Source: Anammoximicrobium sp032229885
GTDB lineage: Bacteria > Planctomycetota > Planctomycetia > Pirellulales > Pirellulaceae
Assembly: GCA_032229885.1 (NCBI GenBank)
Contig: JAVYAJ010000134.1
Location: 1-22,409 of the forward strand
DNA length: 22,409 nt
Direction: 5' to 3'
Below are positions 6,695 to 14,532 of the stretch, one piece after another (the first letter of the stretch is position 1; every line of letters begins with the position of its first letter). The translations under genes were made by a program, and so were the position numbers. The notes beneath the pieces were generated by a model. It was not told the origin of the DNA. It did not search any database and saw only the letters and a list, made by a program, of their open reading frames with translations.

Positions 6695-7237
6695 GTGACA
6701 AAAAAGACGAAGAAAGAGATCGTAAAGACGATTTCCGAGCACGTCGAACTGACCCAGTTGCAGACGAAAAAGCTTGTCCAGCGAATGTTCGACGCCATCA
6801 TCGACTCGTTGACGGACCAAGGCCGAATCGAATTACGAAATTTTGGGGTGTTTGAAGTCAAGAAACGTGCGTCTCGGCGGGCCCGCAATCCTCGTTCCGG
6901 CGAACGGGTGGACGTTCCGGCGAAATTGGTGGTCACGTTCAAGCCCGGCAAAGAGATGGAGCAGCGTGTCCGCGCTCGGTCGAAAGAACTAGAACAACTG
7001 CTCGAAGCACGAGAATCACGAAAGAAAAGGCTGCTCGAAGCAAGGCAGCTCGAGAAGACACAGGAGAATCGTCCGGTCGCAACGCGGCAGGCCAGCACGC
7101 TCGAAGCCCGAGAGCACAGTTCGAGTTCAGCGCGCGAGTCGGAGACTCAAACGGGCCTTGCGTGGTCGGATACGACGATTGGCGCCGTGATCGGCGATGA
7201 TGAAAGTCAGAGAATCGATCTGGGAGCGAGCGGGTGA
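6695..7237 (+). CDS. HU/IHF-family DNA-binding protein with a long charged C-terminal tail
   Basis: Nucleoid-associated histone-like protein. From the GTG at 6695 the product has 180 residues. About residues 1-92 form the HU fold: TKKTKKEIVKTISEH opens it, GRIELRNFGVFEVKKRASRRARNP is the beta-arm region, and VTFKPGKEM ends it. Residues about 93-180 are a charged Arg/Glu/Gln/Ser-rich tail, first probably coiled coil (RSKELEQLLEARESRKK), then low complexity. Classical HU is about 90 residues, so the tail doubles the protein. The frame is open back to a TTG at 6602, but that lies inside the promoter and hairpin; GGGAG 9 nt before the GTG decides the start. Whether it should be called HU or IHF cannot be settled from sequence alone. 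Confidence 0.9.
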   Translation: MTKKTKKEIVKTISEHVELTQLQTKKLVQRMFDAIIDSLTDQGRIELRNFGVFEVKKRASRRARNPRSGERVDVPAKLVVTFKPGKEMEQRVRARSKELEQLLEARESRKKRLLEARQLEKTQENRPVATRQASTLEAREHSSSSARESETQTGLAWSDTTIGAVIGDDESQRIDLGASG

Positions 7238-7297
7238 CTGCACCGGCCGCCGGCGTCCCCGGATCAATGCTTCTCAATCATGGAGGATCGTCACGTG

Positions 7298-7516
7298 ATG
7301 CGTCGGCTCATCCTATCGGCGCTGCTGAGCGTCGCGGTCGCGACAAGCGTCGGCTGCTTTATCCCGATTTATTCCGGGGATCCAGCGCGCCGAACGGACC
7401 AATTGATCTATACATCCGACGACCTGCGAAACCTACTCCTCGAATGGGAACGGTTCTGGTTCCTCGACCAGCCGGATCACATGACGCCCCACCGCGTCCA
7501 CGGCGGCGTGATCTGA
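7298..7516 (+). CDS. Small putative lipoprotein of unknown function
   Basis: 72 residues. After MRRLI comes a hydrophobic run (LSALLSVAVATSVG) ending in Cys, a plausible lipoprotein signal although Ser at -3 is not ideal. The mature part has about 50 residues with the motif DPARRTDQLIYTSDDLRNL, an aromatic LEWERFWFLDQP stretch and the C-terminus HGGVI. I do not recognise a named family; the well-patterned sequence and signal argue for a real gene. GGAGG (7282-7286) is 11 nt before the ATG at 7298 and 8 nt before a GTG at 7295; either could be used, and the ATG at 7280 overlaps the ribosome site. It follows the HU gene by 60 bp. Confidence 0.7.
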   Translation: MRRLILSALLSVAVATSVGCFIPIYSGDPARRTDQLIYTSDDLRNLLLEWERFWFLDQPDHMTPHRVHGGVI

Positions 7517-7753
7517 ATGGACTGGCTCCCGACCTGCGGTCAGGGCCGCCGGGCCTGGAGGGTTTTGCGCGGTTTGGCCCGCGGCGACGGGACGGGGCCG
7601 ATGTAAGCGCGGACGCGTGGGAAAAATGCGGCGCGGGTCCTGGGCGGCGTTGCTGAATGCGCGGTGCCTGGGTACATTGTGGGCCGTCTTCCGCGTGTTG
7701 ACGCTGCGGCTGGGGTGCCGCGACGCGGGACTAGCCCCGGAGTTTTACGCCGC

Positions 7754-8665
7754 GTGTCGCTTGCCATCCAACTCGGGCGATTGCAGTTGCCCAACCCGAT
7801 CCTCGTGGCGTCGGGAACGTTCGGGTATGCGCGCGAGATGGAGCGTCTGGTCGACCTGCGGCGACTGGGAGGCATTCTGCCGAAGACGATCACCCAGCAG
7901 CCACGGCCGGGAAATTCACCGCCGCGCGTCGTCGAAACGACGGCCGGGTTGTTGAACTCGATCGGGTTGGACAACGACGGCATCGAGGCGTTTATCCGCC
8001 ACCATCTGCCGTATCTCGACGTCGTGGGTGTTCCGATCATCGTGAGCATCGCCGGCCGGACCCACGACGAGTTTGTGCGGATGGCGGCGCGTTTGGACGG
8101 ATTGCCTGGGGTCGCGGGGCTGGAATTGAACGTCTCGTGTCCCAACGTATCGGGAGGCGTCGATTTCGGGATCGATCCGAACTCGTGCCGACGCCTAGTG
8201 CGCGCCGTGCGCGAGGCTTGCGCCCTGCCGATCCTGGCCAAGCTGACGCCCAACGTGACGCGAATCGCCGAGATCGCCGCGGGCGCTGCCGACGGCGGCG
8301 CGGATGCGGTCAGCTTGATCAACACCGTCCTGGGGATGGCCGTCGATTGGCGTCGACGCAAACCGCTGTTGGGAAATGGGTTGGGCGGATTGAGCGGCCC
8401 GGCGATCAAGCCGATCGCCCTGCGATGCGTGCATCAGGTCGCGCGGGCGGTGAAGATTCCCATCGTGGGAATCGGCGGGATCGCCACGATCGACGACGTG
8501 CTCGAGTTTCTGGTCGCCGGCGCGAGCGCGGTGCAGATCGGGACGGCCAATTATTACGATCCGACCGTGACCATGAAATTGCTGGACGCGCTGCCCGGCG
8601 CGTTGGCCGAGGCGGGCGTGGCCTCGGTCGGCGAGCTTGTCGGCACGTTGCAGATCTCTCCTTGA
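7754..8665 (+). CDS. pyrD: Dihydroorotate dehydrogenase, class 1B-like catalytic subunit
   Basis: Cytosolic FMN enzyme that oxidises dihydroorotate to orotate in pyrimidine synthesis. The 303-residue product from GTG 7754 has the family's normal length. Visible motifs are a Lys in LPKTIT (residue 44), NSIGLDN, the catalytic loop ELNVSCPN with Cys129 as the presumed base (Ser is used in class 2), KLTPNVTRIAEIA, and the FMN phosphate site VGIGGI plus GASAVQIGT. Cys as the base together with the overall pattern points to class 1B. Class 1B normally works with PyrK, and no pyrK is in this window. The open frame reaches back to 7664, but that extension is Arg/Gly-rich and not family-like; GGAG 11 nt before the GTG supports the chosen start. 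First gene of a pyrD-trpS-acpS operon. Confidence 0.93.
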   Translation: MSLAIQLGRLQLPNPILVASGTFGYAREMERLVDLRRLGGILPKTITQQPRPGNSPPRVVETTAGLLNSIGLDNDGIEAFIRHHLPYLDVVGVPIIVSIAGRTHDEFVRMAARLDGLPGVAGLELNVSCPNVSGGVDFGIDPNSCRRLVRAVREACALPILAKLTPNVTRIAEIAAGAADGGADAVSLINTVLGMAVDWRRRKPLLGNGLGGLSGPAIKPIALRCVHQVARAVKIPIVGIGGIATIDDVLEFLVAGASAVQIGTANYYDPTVTMKLLDALPGALAEAGVASVGELVGTLQISP

Positions 8666-8680
8666 GTTGCCGTTGTCGTT

Positions 8681-9652
8681 ATGCGAGTACTATCAGGAAT
8701 CCAACCCACCGGCCGTTTTCACTGGGGCAATTATTTTGGCGCCATTCGCCAATACATCGACCTGCAGCACGGCAACGAGGCCTACTATTTCATCGCCAAT
8801 CTGCACGCGCTGACGACGGTCCGCGACCGCGACGCGCTGGCGCGCAACACGATCGACGCGGCGCTCGACCTGTTGGCGTTGGGGCTGGACCCGGCGCAGG
8901 CGACCCTGTTCGTCCAGTCCGACGTCCCCGAGGTGTCCGAGCTGACCTGGCTGTTGATGACCGGCGCGCCGCTGGGGCTGCTCGAACGGTGCCATGCGTT
9001 CAAGGAGAAAAAGGCCAAAGGACTGACCGCGGACGCCGGCCTGTTCACCTACCCCGTGTTGATGGCCGCCGACATTCTCGCCTACGATGCGGAGATCGTC
9101 CCGGTCGGCGAGGATCAGATCCAACATATCGAGGTCTGTCGCGATTTGGCGGGCGGCTTTAACCACGAGTTCGGCGACGTTTTCGTGTTGCCCAAAGCCA
9201 AGGTGCTCGAACACGCCGCCCGCGTCTCAGGCACCGATGGCGAGAAGATGTCCAAGAGCTACAACAACACGATCGAGATCTTCGACGAGCCCAAAGCGAT
9301 GCGGAAAAAGGTGATGCGGATGGTGACCGATTCGCGGCCGATGGAGCAGCCCAAGCCGCCGGAGACGGACCATCTGTTCGAGCTGTATTCGCTGTTTGCC
9401 GCCGAGTCGGATCGCGAGGCCATGGCGACACTGTACCGGACGGGCGGGTTCGGGTACGGCCAAGTCAAGAAGGCGTTGGCCGACGCGGCGGATGCGTACT
9501 TTGCCGAGGCCCGCGCCCGTCGCGCCGATCTGGCCGCGCACCTCGACAAGGTGCGGGAGATCTTGGGAGACGGCGCCCAGCGGGCCCGAGCGCGAGCCCG
9601 CCAGACCTTGCAGCGAGCCCAAGAGGCATGCGGGGTGAAGGCCGCGTCATGA
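8681..9652 (+). CDS. trpS: Tryptophanyl-tRNA synthetase
   Basis: Class I aminoacyl-tRNA synthetase that charges tRNA-Trp. The 323 residues match the usual 325-340. The HIGH-like motif is HWGN at residues 14-17 in GIQPTGRFHWGNYFGAI, and KMSKS is exact at residues 189-193. GEDQIQHIEVCRDLA and the C-terminal anticodon-binding part (DSRPMEQPKPPE onward) follow the bacterial pattern. It starts 15 bp after the pyrD stop and its TGA overlaps the acpS ATG in ATGA, so translation of the two is probably coupled. Confidence 0.97.
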   Translation: MRVLSGIQPTGRFHWGNYFGAIRQYIDLQHGNEAYYFIANLHALTTVRDRDALARNTIDAALDLLALGLDPAQATLFVQSDVPEVSELTWLLMTGAPLGLLERCHAFKEKKAKGLTADAGLFTYPVLMAADILAYDAEIVPVGEDQIQHIEVCRDLAGGFNHEFGDVFVLPKAKVLEHAARVSGTDGEKMSKSYNNTIEIFDEPKAMRKKVMRMVTDSRPMEQPKPPETDHLFELYSLFAAESDREAMATLYRTGGFGYGQVKKALADAADAYFAEARARRADLAAHLDKVREILGDGAQRARARARQTLQRAQEACGVKAAS

Positions 9653-10041
9653 ACGTCATCGGAATCGGAACCGACATCGTCGAAATCGTGCGGATCGCGC
9701 ACATGATCGATCGGCACGGCGAGCTGTTTCTCAACCGCGTGTTCACCCCGGACGAGATCCAGTATTGCAGCGTGCGGAAGGCGGCGACCCAACACTACGC
9801 CGGCCGATGGGCCGCGAAAGAGGCGGTCATGAAGGCGCTCGGCACCGGCTGGTCGCGGGACGTCGGTTGGTGCGACATCGAGGTACGCAACGAGATCGGG
9901 GGCCGCCCGCACATCGATCTCGGCGGCGGCGCCTTGGAGCTTGCCGCCCGACTGGGCATCCATCAGGTCCTGATCAGCATCTCGCACTGCCGCTGTCACG
10001 CCACCGCGTATGCGATGGCCGTGAGTTATGACGAGCTGTGA
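9649..10041 (+). CDS. acpS: Holo-[acyl-carrier-protein] synthase
   Basis: Transfers the 4'-phosphopantetheine arm from CoA to apo-ACP, needed for fatty-acid synthesis. The 130 residues are normal for AcpS. The Mg-binding Asp is in GIGTDIVEI (Asp9) and the Glu in RWAAKEAVMKALGTG (Glu58). The C-terminal strand ISISHCRCHATAYAMA matches the family's VSISH-type ending. The ATG at 9649 overlaps the trpS stop; an in-frame upstream start at 9628 lies inside trpS and is not family-like. Last gene of the operon. It faces the permease gene on the opposite strand, 102 bp away. Confidence 0.95.
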   Translation: MNVIGIGTDIVEIVRIAHMIDRHGELFLNRVFTPDEIQYCSVRKAATQHYAGRWAAKEAVMKALGTGWSRDVGWCDIEVRNEIGGRPHIDLGGGALELAARLGIHQVLISISHCRCHATAYAMAVSYDEL

Positions 10042-10143
10042 TCGCGTCGGCGGACGGGTCAGTCGGCGCCGAGGCGGAGTCGCCCGCGGGCGGTAGGCGG
10101 CGGCGGTTGGGGCTACGGACCGCCGCGACGAAACCGATGGCTC

Positions 10144-10947
10144 TCACGCGTACTCGCGGCGACAGAACGACCACCAGCCGGCGGCGAACAGCGCGGCCGA
10201 CACGCTGACCAGCACGAGCGCGGCCGTGTCGCCTGCGATGGGCAAGAACAGCGCCGGATCACGGCCGCCGACCGGCGCCAACCCCAGGCTCGCCCCGGCG
10301 TCGAACACCAGGCATTGGGTATAGTACGAGATGGCAAGGCGTTTGATGATGCCCGGCATGTTGCCCAGGAACGTCTCGAGGATCAGCGCATAGCCCAAGC
10401 TGACGATGGTCGCCCGCTGCAACGTCACGCTGAACAGGTGGAACAGACACGTGTACGCCAAGCTGCTCAAAGCCACCGCGGGCCACAGGTGTCGGAAGCT
10501 CTCCCACCCCGCCGCCCCGGCTAGGCGGGCCAGCGCCGCAAATCCGGCGAGATTCCAAGCCGAAACCAGCGACAGCGCCGCGACGAACTTGGCGGCGTAG
10601 ATGACGCAGCGAGGCAACGGCGTCGCCAGCAGATAGACCAGTGTCTGGTCTTGACGTTCGCCGGCGACGCTCGCCGAGGCGTAGCACAGCGAAAAGATCG
10701 GCAGAAAAAAAGACACGAACAGCGGCAAAAAAAGCTGCTGGATGAACTGCGCCGCCGTGCGTTCGCCCCGTGTCGCCCAGGCCATCGCGGCCAGCAGGGC
10801 AAACGCCAACAGCAGGGCGTTGACCCAGGTCTGGCGCGAACGCACCATCCGCCAGGCCGACAGCGTGACAAGCTGCCACCCGCCGCGCAGGATCGCCGCC
10901 AGTCGCGACGGCGGGATCCGCCCTGTCGTCACGGTCTCGTTGTGCAA
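10144..10947 (-). CDS. ABC-2 type transporter permease, orphan
   Basis: 267-residue membrane protein with about six hydrophobic segments. The first ones are WVNALLLAFALLAAMAWA and LFLPLFVSFFLPIFSLCYASASVAGERQDQTL; the GE...TL block after the second helix and the following LLATPL resemble ABC-2 exporters such as ABC-type gliding or drug-efflux permeases. The start is a TTG at 10947: AGGAGG lies 6 nt upstream, and the frame beyond it is Arg-rich and not membrane-like. No ABC ATPase is next to it in this window, so the partner must be elsewhere or the protein works otherwise. Substrate unknown. It is transcribed away from thrC and towards acpS. Confidence 0.85.
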   Translation of the reverse strand: MHNETVTTGRIPPSRLAAILRGGWQLVTLSAWRMVRSRQTWVNALLLAFALLAAMAWATRGERTAAQFIQQLFLPLFVSFFLPIFSLCYASASVAGERQDQTLVYLLATPLPRCVIYAAKFVAALSLVSAWNLAGFAALARLAGAAGWESFRHLWPAVALSSLAYTCLFHLFSVTLQRATIVSLGYALILETFLGNMPGIIKRLAISYYTQCLVFDAGASLGLAPVGGRDPALFLPIAGDTAALVLVSVSAALFAAGWWSFCRREYA

Positions 10948-10953
10948 GGAACG

Positions 10954-10959
10954 CCTCCT
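10954..10959 (-). promoter_or_regulatory. Strong Shine-Dalgarno deciding a TTG start
   Basis: On the minus strand AGGAGG is followed by six bases (CGTTCC) and TTG at 10947. It is the best ribosome site near the permease gene and fixes its start. Confidence 0.75.
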
Positions 10960-11235
10960 GTTCCGATCGCAAAACCAATGCCTGACGCCGTGCGCACCGC
11001 GGCCCGCGGCGCGTCGCCATCGGCGATCGACGTGAGCGCACCGATCCGCGGCAGGCGTCAGCCGTCGAACCGGCCCCGAGCCGCGTCCGCTTCGATCCTG
11101 TTCCTTGGTCGCACCCGTGCGCAGTCCCTCGCCGCACCACGCCGTTGTGTCCGCTCGGCGCCCGCCGCGGAGCACTGTCCAGTCCCCCCCGCGCAACCTT
11201 GTATTTTTCACCGTGCTCGCATAGACTGTCCGCCC

Positions 11236-12633
11236 GTGAATACCGAACATGCGTTTCAACAGTGTATCTCGCCCGCCTGCGGCGCACAGTACAGCATCGA
11301 CGAGGTGCGCACGGCCTGCGCGCGCTGCGGGGATCTCTTGGACGTCGAGTACGACTGGAGCCGTCTGCGGCCGCCAAACAGCCTGCGGCATTTCGAGCGC
11401 TATTGGACCCAGCGCCACGACCCGGTGCGGCACAGCGGGGTATGGCGTTTCCACGAATTGTTGCCGTTCGCCGCGCCCGAGACGCTCGTGACGGTCGGCG
11501 AGGGCCAGACGCCGCTGCAGCAGGCCGACGGCCTTGCCGCGTATGTCGGCCTGCAGCCGGGCCGCCTGTACCTGGAATACGAGGGTCTGAACCCATCCGG
11601 CAGCTTCAAAGACAACGGCATGTCGGCCGCGTTCACGCACGCCCGGATGACCGGCGCCACGCGAGCCGCCTGCGCGTCGACGGGAAACACGAGCGCGTCG
11701 CTCGCCATGTACAGCGCCGTGACGCGGCTGATGCGGGCGATCATCTTCATCGGCTCGGGCAAGATCTCGTACGGCAAGCTCTCGCAGGCGCTCGAGTACG
11801 GCGCGCTCACGATCCAGATCGAGGGCGATTTCGACGACGCGATGGCCCGCGTTCAAGAGGTGGCTCGCGACCTGAGCATCTACCTGGTGAACAGCGTCAA
11901 CCCGTTCCGGCTCGAAGGTCAGAAGACGATCATGTTCCGCGTCCTCGAGTCGCTCGATTGGAACCCGCCCGACTGGATCGTGGTGCCCGGGGGAAACCTG
12001 GGCAACTCGAGCGCCTTCGGCAAAGCCTTTGCGGAACTGGCGCGGCTGGGTTTGATCGCGCGGATCCCGCGTCTGGCGGTCATCAACGCCACCGGCGCGG
12101 ATACGTTGTACGAGCTGTACGAACGTCGGGGCCTGCGTTGGCGCGGCGGTCTGCCCGATGGGCAACTGACGGCCGACTATTACCGCGAGCTGGACGAGGG
12201 GCAGAAAAAGGCTTCGACCATCGCCAGTGCGATCGAGATCAACCGGCCCGTGAATCTGCGAAAGTGCGTTCGCGCGCTGGAGATCTGCGATGGCGTGGTC
12301 CGCCGGGTCACGGATCAGGAGATCCTGGACGCCAAAGCCCGTGTGGGCGCGGCCGGGTTAGGCTGCGAGCCGGCCAGCGCGGCCAGCGTCGCGGGCGCTC
12401 GGTGTTTGATCCGGGAAGGCGTGATCGCACCGGATCAGCGGGTCGTCTGCATCCTGACGGGGCATCAATTGAAAGATCCCACGGCGACGGTCGCCTACCA
12501 CTCGTCGGATCGCGAGCAGTTCCAGCGCGTGTTGGGCAGCCGCGGTGTCGCGCGAGCCGAGTTCGCCAATCACGCGATCGCCGTACCGAACGATTTAGAC
12601 CAGATTATCCGAGCCATCGAACAAGATCGTTGA
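11236..12633 (+). CDS. thrC: Threonine synthase
   Basis: PLP enzyme that converts O-phosphohomoserine to threonine. From GTG 11236 the product has 465 residues. The N-terminus carries a Cys-rich ribbon (Cys10, Cys15, Cys28, Cys31), common in the short-form enzymes. The PLP lysine is Lys125 in NPSGSFKDNGMS. PGGNLGN and the C-terminal ILTGHQLKDP block support threonine synthase over other fold-type II enzymes such as threonine dehydratase. The length is at the upper end for the short form. The frame is open to 10651, but that part is antisense to the permease; only a weak ribosome site is seen at the GTG. dapB follows after 2 bp. Confidence 0.92.
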   Translation: MNTEHAFQQCISPACGAQYSIDEVRTACARCGDLLDVEYDWSRLRPPNSLRHFERYWTQRHDPVRHSGVWRFHELLPFAAPETLVTVGEGQTPLQQADGLAAYVGLQPGRLYLEYEGLNPSGSFKDNGMSAAFTHARMTGATRAACASTGNTSASLAMYSAVTRLMRAIIFIGSGKISYGKLSQALEYGALTIQIEGDFDDAMARVQEVARDLSIYLVNSVNPFRLEGQKTIMFRVLESLDWNPPDWIVVPGGNLGNSSAFGKAFAELARLGLIARIPRLAVINATGADTLYELYERRGLRWRGGLPDGQLTADYYRELDEGQKKASTIASAIEINRPVNLRKCVRALEICDGVVRRVTDQEILDAKARVGAAGLGCEPASAASVAGARCLIREGVIAPDQRVVCILTGHQLKDPTATVAYHSSDREQFQRVLGSRGVARAEFANHAIAVPNDLDQIIRAIEQDR

Positions 12634-12635
12634 CC

Positions 12636-13433
12636 ATGACCAAGATTCGGCTTGCCATTCACGGGGCCGCGGGCCGCATGGGCCGGCGACTGGTTGCGCT
12701 GGGCAGTGCGGACCCCGAACTGCAAATCGTGGCCGCGCTGGAACGCGGCGATCATCCCGAGTTGGGCCAGGACGCAGGCCAGTTGGGCGGCGTGGGTGCG
12801 TTGGGCGTTCGATTGGCAGCCGATCTACAGGCCGAGGCCGACGCGCTGATCGACTTTTCCTTGCCCGCCGCGGCCGACGCCGTCATCGGGCTGTGCGCCG
12901 CGCGGCGCGTGGCGTTGGTCATGGCGACAACGGGGCTGGAAGCGTCGCAGGCGGCGGCCCTGCGGGCGCTCGCCGCGCAGGCTCCGGTGGTCTGGGCGCC
13001 GAGCATGAGCCTGGCGGTGAACCTGGCGATGAAGCTGGCGGGAATCGCCGCCGGGGCGCTGCGCGACGTGTCCGGCGGCGCCGATGTCGAGATCATCGAG
13101 CGGCATCACCGCTTCAAGAAAGACGCGCCCAGCGGCACGGCGCTGCGGTTCGGCGAGTTGATCGCGGCGCAGATGGGCCAGACTCGGCAGGCCCACGGTC
13201 GCGAAGGAATCGTCGGCGAGCGACCACACGACGAGATCGGATACCATGCCGTCCGCGCGGGCGACAACCCGGGCGAGCACACGATCCTGTTCGGCTTGCT
13301 GGGAGAAAGCCTCGAGCTGACGGTGCGGGCCTCGAATCGCGACTGTTATGCAATCGGCGCTCTGGCGGCGGCCAAGTTCGTCGTGGGGCGGCCGCCCGGT
13401 TTGTACACCATGGACGACGTGCTGGGCCTGTGA
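12636..13433 (+). CDS. dapB: 4-hydroxy-tetrahydrodipicolinate reductase
   Basis: NAD(P)H-dependent step of lysine and diaminopimelate synthesis. The 265 residues have the normal family length. The Rossmann motif is GAAGRMGR at residues 10-17, and the signature ERHHRFKKDAPSGTA spans 155-169, with the catalytic His pair (157-158) and Lys (161/162). ATTG (97-100) and APSMSLAVNL are also typical. It begins 2 bp after thrC, so the two aspartate-family genes are almost certainly cotranscribed. Confidence 0.96.
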   Translation: MTKIRLAIHGAAGRMGRRLVALGSADPELQIVAALERGDHPELGQDAGQLGGVGALGVRLAADLQAEADALIDFSLPAAADAVIGLCAARRVALVMATTGLEASQAAALRALAAQAPVVWAPSMSLAVNLAMKLAGIAAGALRDVSGGADVEIIERHHRFKKDAPSGTALRFGELIAAQMGQTRQAHGREGIVGERPHDEIGYHAVRAGDNPGEHTILFGLLGESLELTVRASNRDCYAIGALAAAKFVVGRPPGLYTMDDVLGL

Positions 13434-13767
13434 CGACCGGGCGGGGCGCCGGTGCGAGCCCGCGGCATCCCGACGAAGCGTGGGATCCGCGCGTCGTCGT
13501 CAGTTGGACAGACCGGCAAACCGGGTCCGCGCGGGCCGATCGATGGCGATCGATGTCCGCGAGGTTGTCGATCCGGCGGTTTGGGGGCTGCTTTTTTTCT
13601 GCCGCATCCGACATCGGCGATGGCCAAACCATCTGCGCGCATCGCGAAAACGAAGATTTTCGGGAATGGTCGCCGTTGCCGGGTCACGGGAATCCCGCCC
13701 TCTGGCGAGCGTGGCGATCCGACATTCACAACTGGACCACACACGAGCCGTTCGGAAGTGTCACTCG
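13434..13767. other. Gap between dapB and lipB with one dispersed repeat
   Basis: 334 bp without a credible gene. It contains a small dyad (CGAAAA/TTTTCG at about 13645-13662), CGGGAATCCCG near 13688 and a dispersed repeat copy (13700-13759) shared with 6436-6487. It ends in the lipB leader. Confidence 0.5.
13700..13759 (+). repeat. Dispersed repeat (LWRxWRS type), copy 2
   Basis: Matches the element at 6436-6487 over TCTGGCGANCGTGGCGNTCC and again, with a short insertion, around ACTGGA and CACGAG. It ends about 10 bp before the lipB start, so it overlaps the lipB leader. Confidence 0.5.
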
Positions 13768-14532
13768 ATGTTCGCCGATCTGAATCCAACGCCGGCAGCG
13801 GCGGCCACCATCGAGTTTCGGCTGCTGGGGTGCATACCCTTTGATGCGGCATGGAGGCTGCAAAGCCGTCTAGCCTTCGAGGCGGGCGGCCAGCTCGAGC
13901 CACGGATCGTCGTGTTGTTCTGCGAGCACCCCGACGTGATCAGCGTGGGGCGAGCCGGTTCGCGGGGCCATATCCGGCTGAGCGACGCGCAGCTCAAACG
14001 CGAGCAGTTGCGCGTCCGGTGGGTTGCCCGGGGCGGAGGCTGTGTGTTGCACGCGCCGGGGCAACTGGCCGTGTATCCCATCGCGCCGCTGAACGCGTTG
14101 GGCTGGACCGTGGGCGAATATCTGCGGCGGTTTCAGCGCGGCCTGCTCGCGGGTTTGTCCGCGTTGAACGTGCGCGCCGAGACGATGGATGGGCGGTTCG
14201 GCGTGTGGGGCCGTTCGGGCTTGTTGGCCAATATCGGCGTGGCCGTTCGCAGCGGCGTTAGCTGCCACGGCGCGCACATCAACGTCAATCCGGCGATGCG
14301 GCGATTCGCGTTCGTGGACGTCTTTCCACCCCGCGCGGCCGCCGACACGGGGAAATCGGTCATGGGCTGTCTCCTGGCCGAACGGCAGGCGTCGATTAGA
14401 ATGTCAGGTGTGAGGAGTGCGCTGATCGAGGCGCTGTCCGAGACGTTCCAATGCGGCCAGTGCCATCTGTTCACCGGACATCCGTGGTTGTCGTCCGCAT
14501 CTTTCACTGCCGGTGAGGTTGATGCCTGTTAA
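13768..14532 (+). CDS. lipB: LipB-like octanoyltransferase lacking the usual catalytic dyad
   Basis: LipB moves octanoate from ACP to lipoyl-domain proteins through a thioester, using a conserved Lys and Cys. This 254-residue protein has the family fold signatures: EHPDVISVGRAG (53-64), ARGGGCVLHAPGQL (87-100) with His95, and CHGAHINVN (166-174). But the usual Lys in GxKxxxxG is replaced: residues 151-157 read GLLANIG, with Leu at the Lys position. The usual Cys of the PCG motif also falls at FVDVFPPRA (182-190), without Cys. Cys166, next to the HG motif, or Cys201 might substitute. The protein has about 35 residues more than E. coli LipB. The ATG at 13768 has GGAAG 10 nt upstream. lipA overlaps its 3' end by 11 nt, which supports a lipoate role. 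Alternatives are a ligase-like or inactive paralogue. Confidence 0.8.
   Translation: MFADLNPTPAAAATIEFRLLGCIPFDAAWRLQSRLAFEAGGQLEPRIVVLFCEHPDVISVGRAGSRGHIRLSDAQLKREQLRVRWVARGGGCVLHAPGQLAVYPIAPLNALGWTVGEYLRRFQRGLLAGLSALNVRAETMDGRFGVWGRSGLLANIGVAVRSGVSCHGAHINVNPAMRRFAFVDVFPPRAAADTGKSVMGCLLAERQASIRMSGVRSALIEALSETFQCGQCHLFTGHPWLSSASFTAGEVDAC

Noticed and set aside
10948..12165. Upstream extension of the permease frame on the minus strand
   Set aside because: It is antisense to thrC and not membrane-like; the TTG at 10947 has the strong ribosome site.
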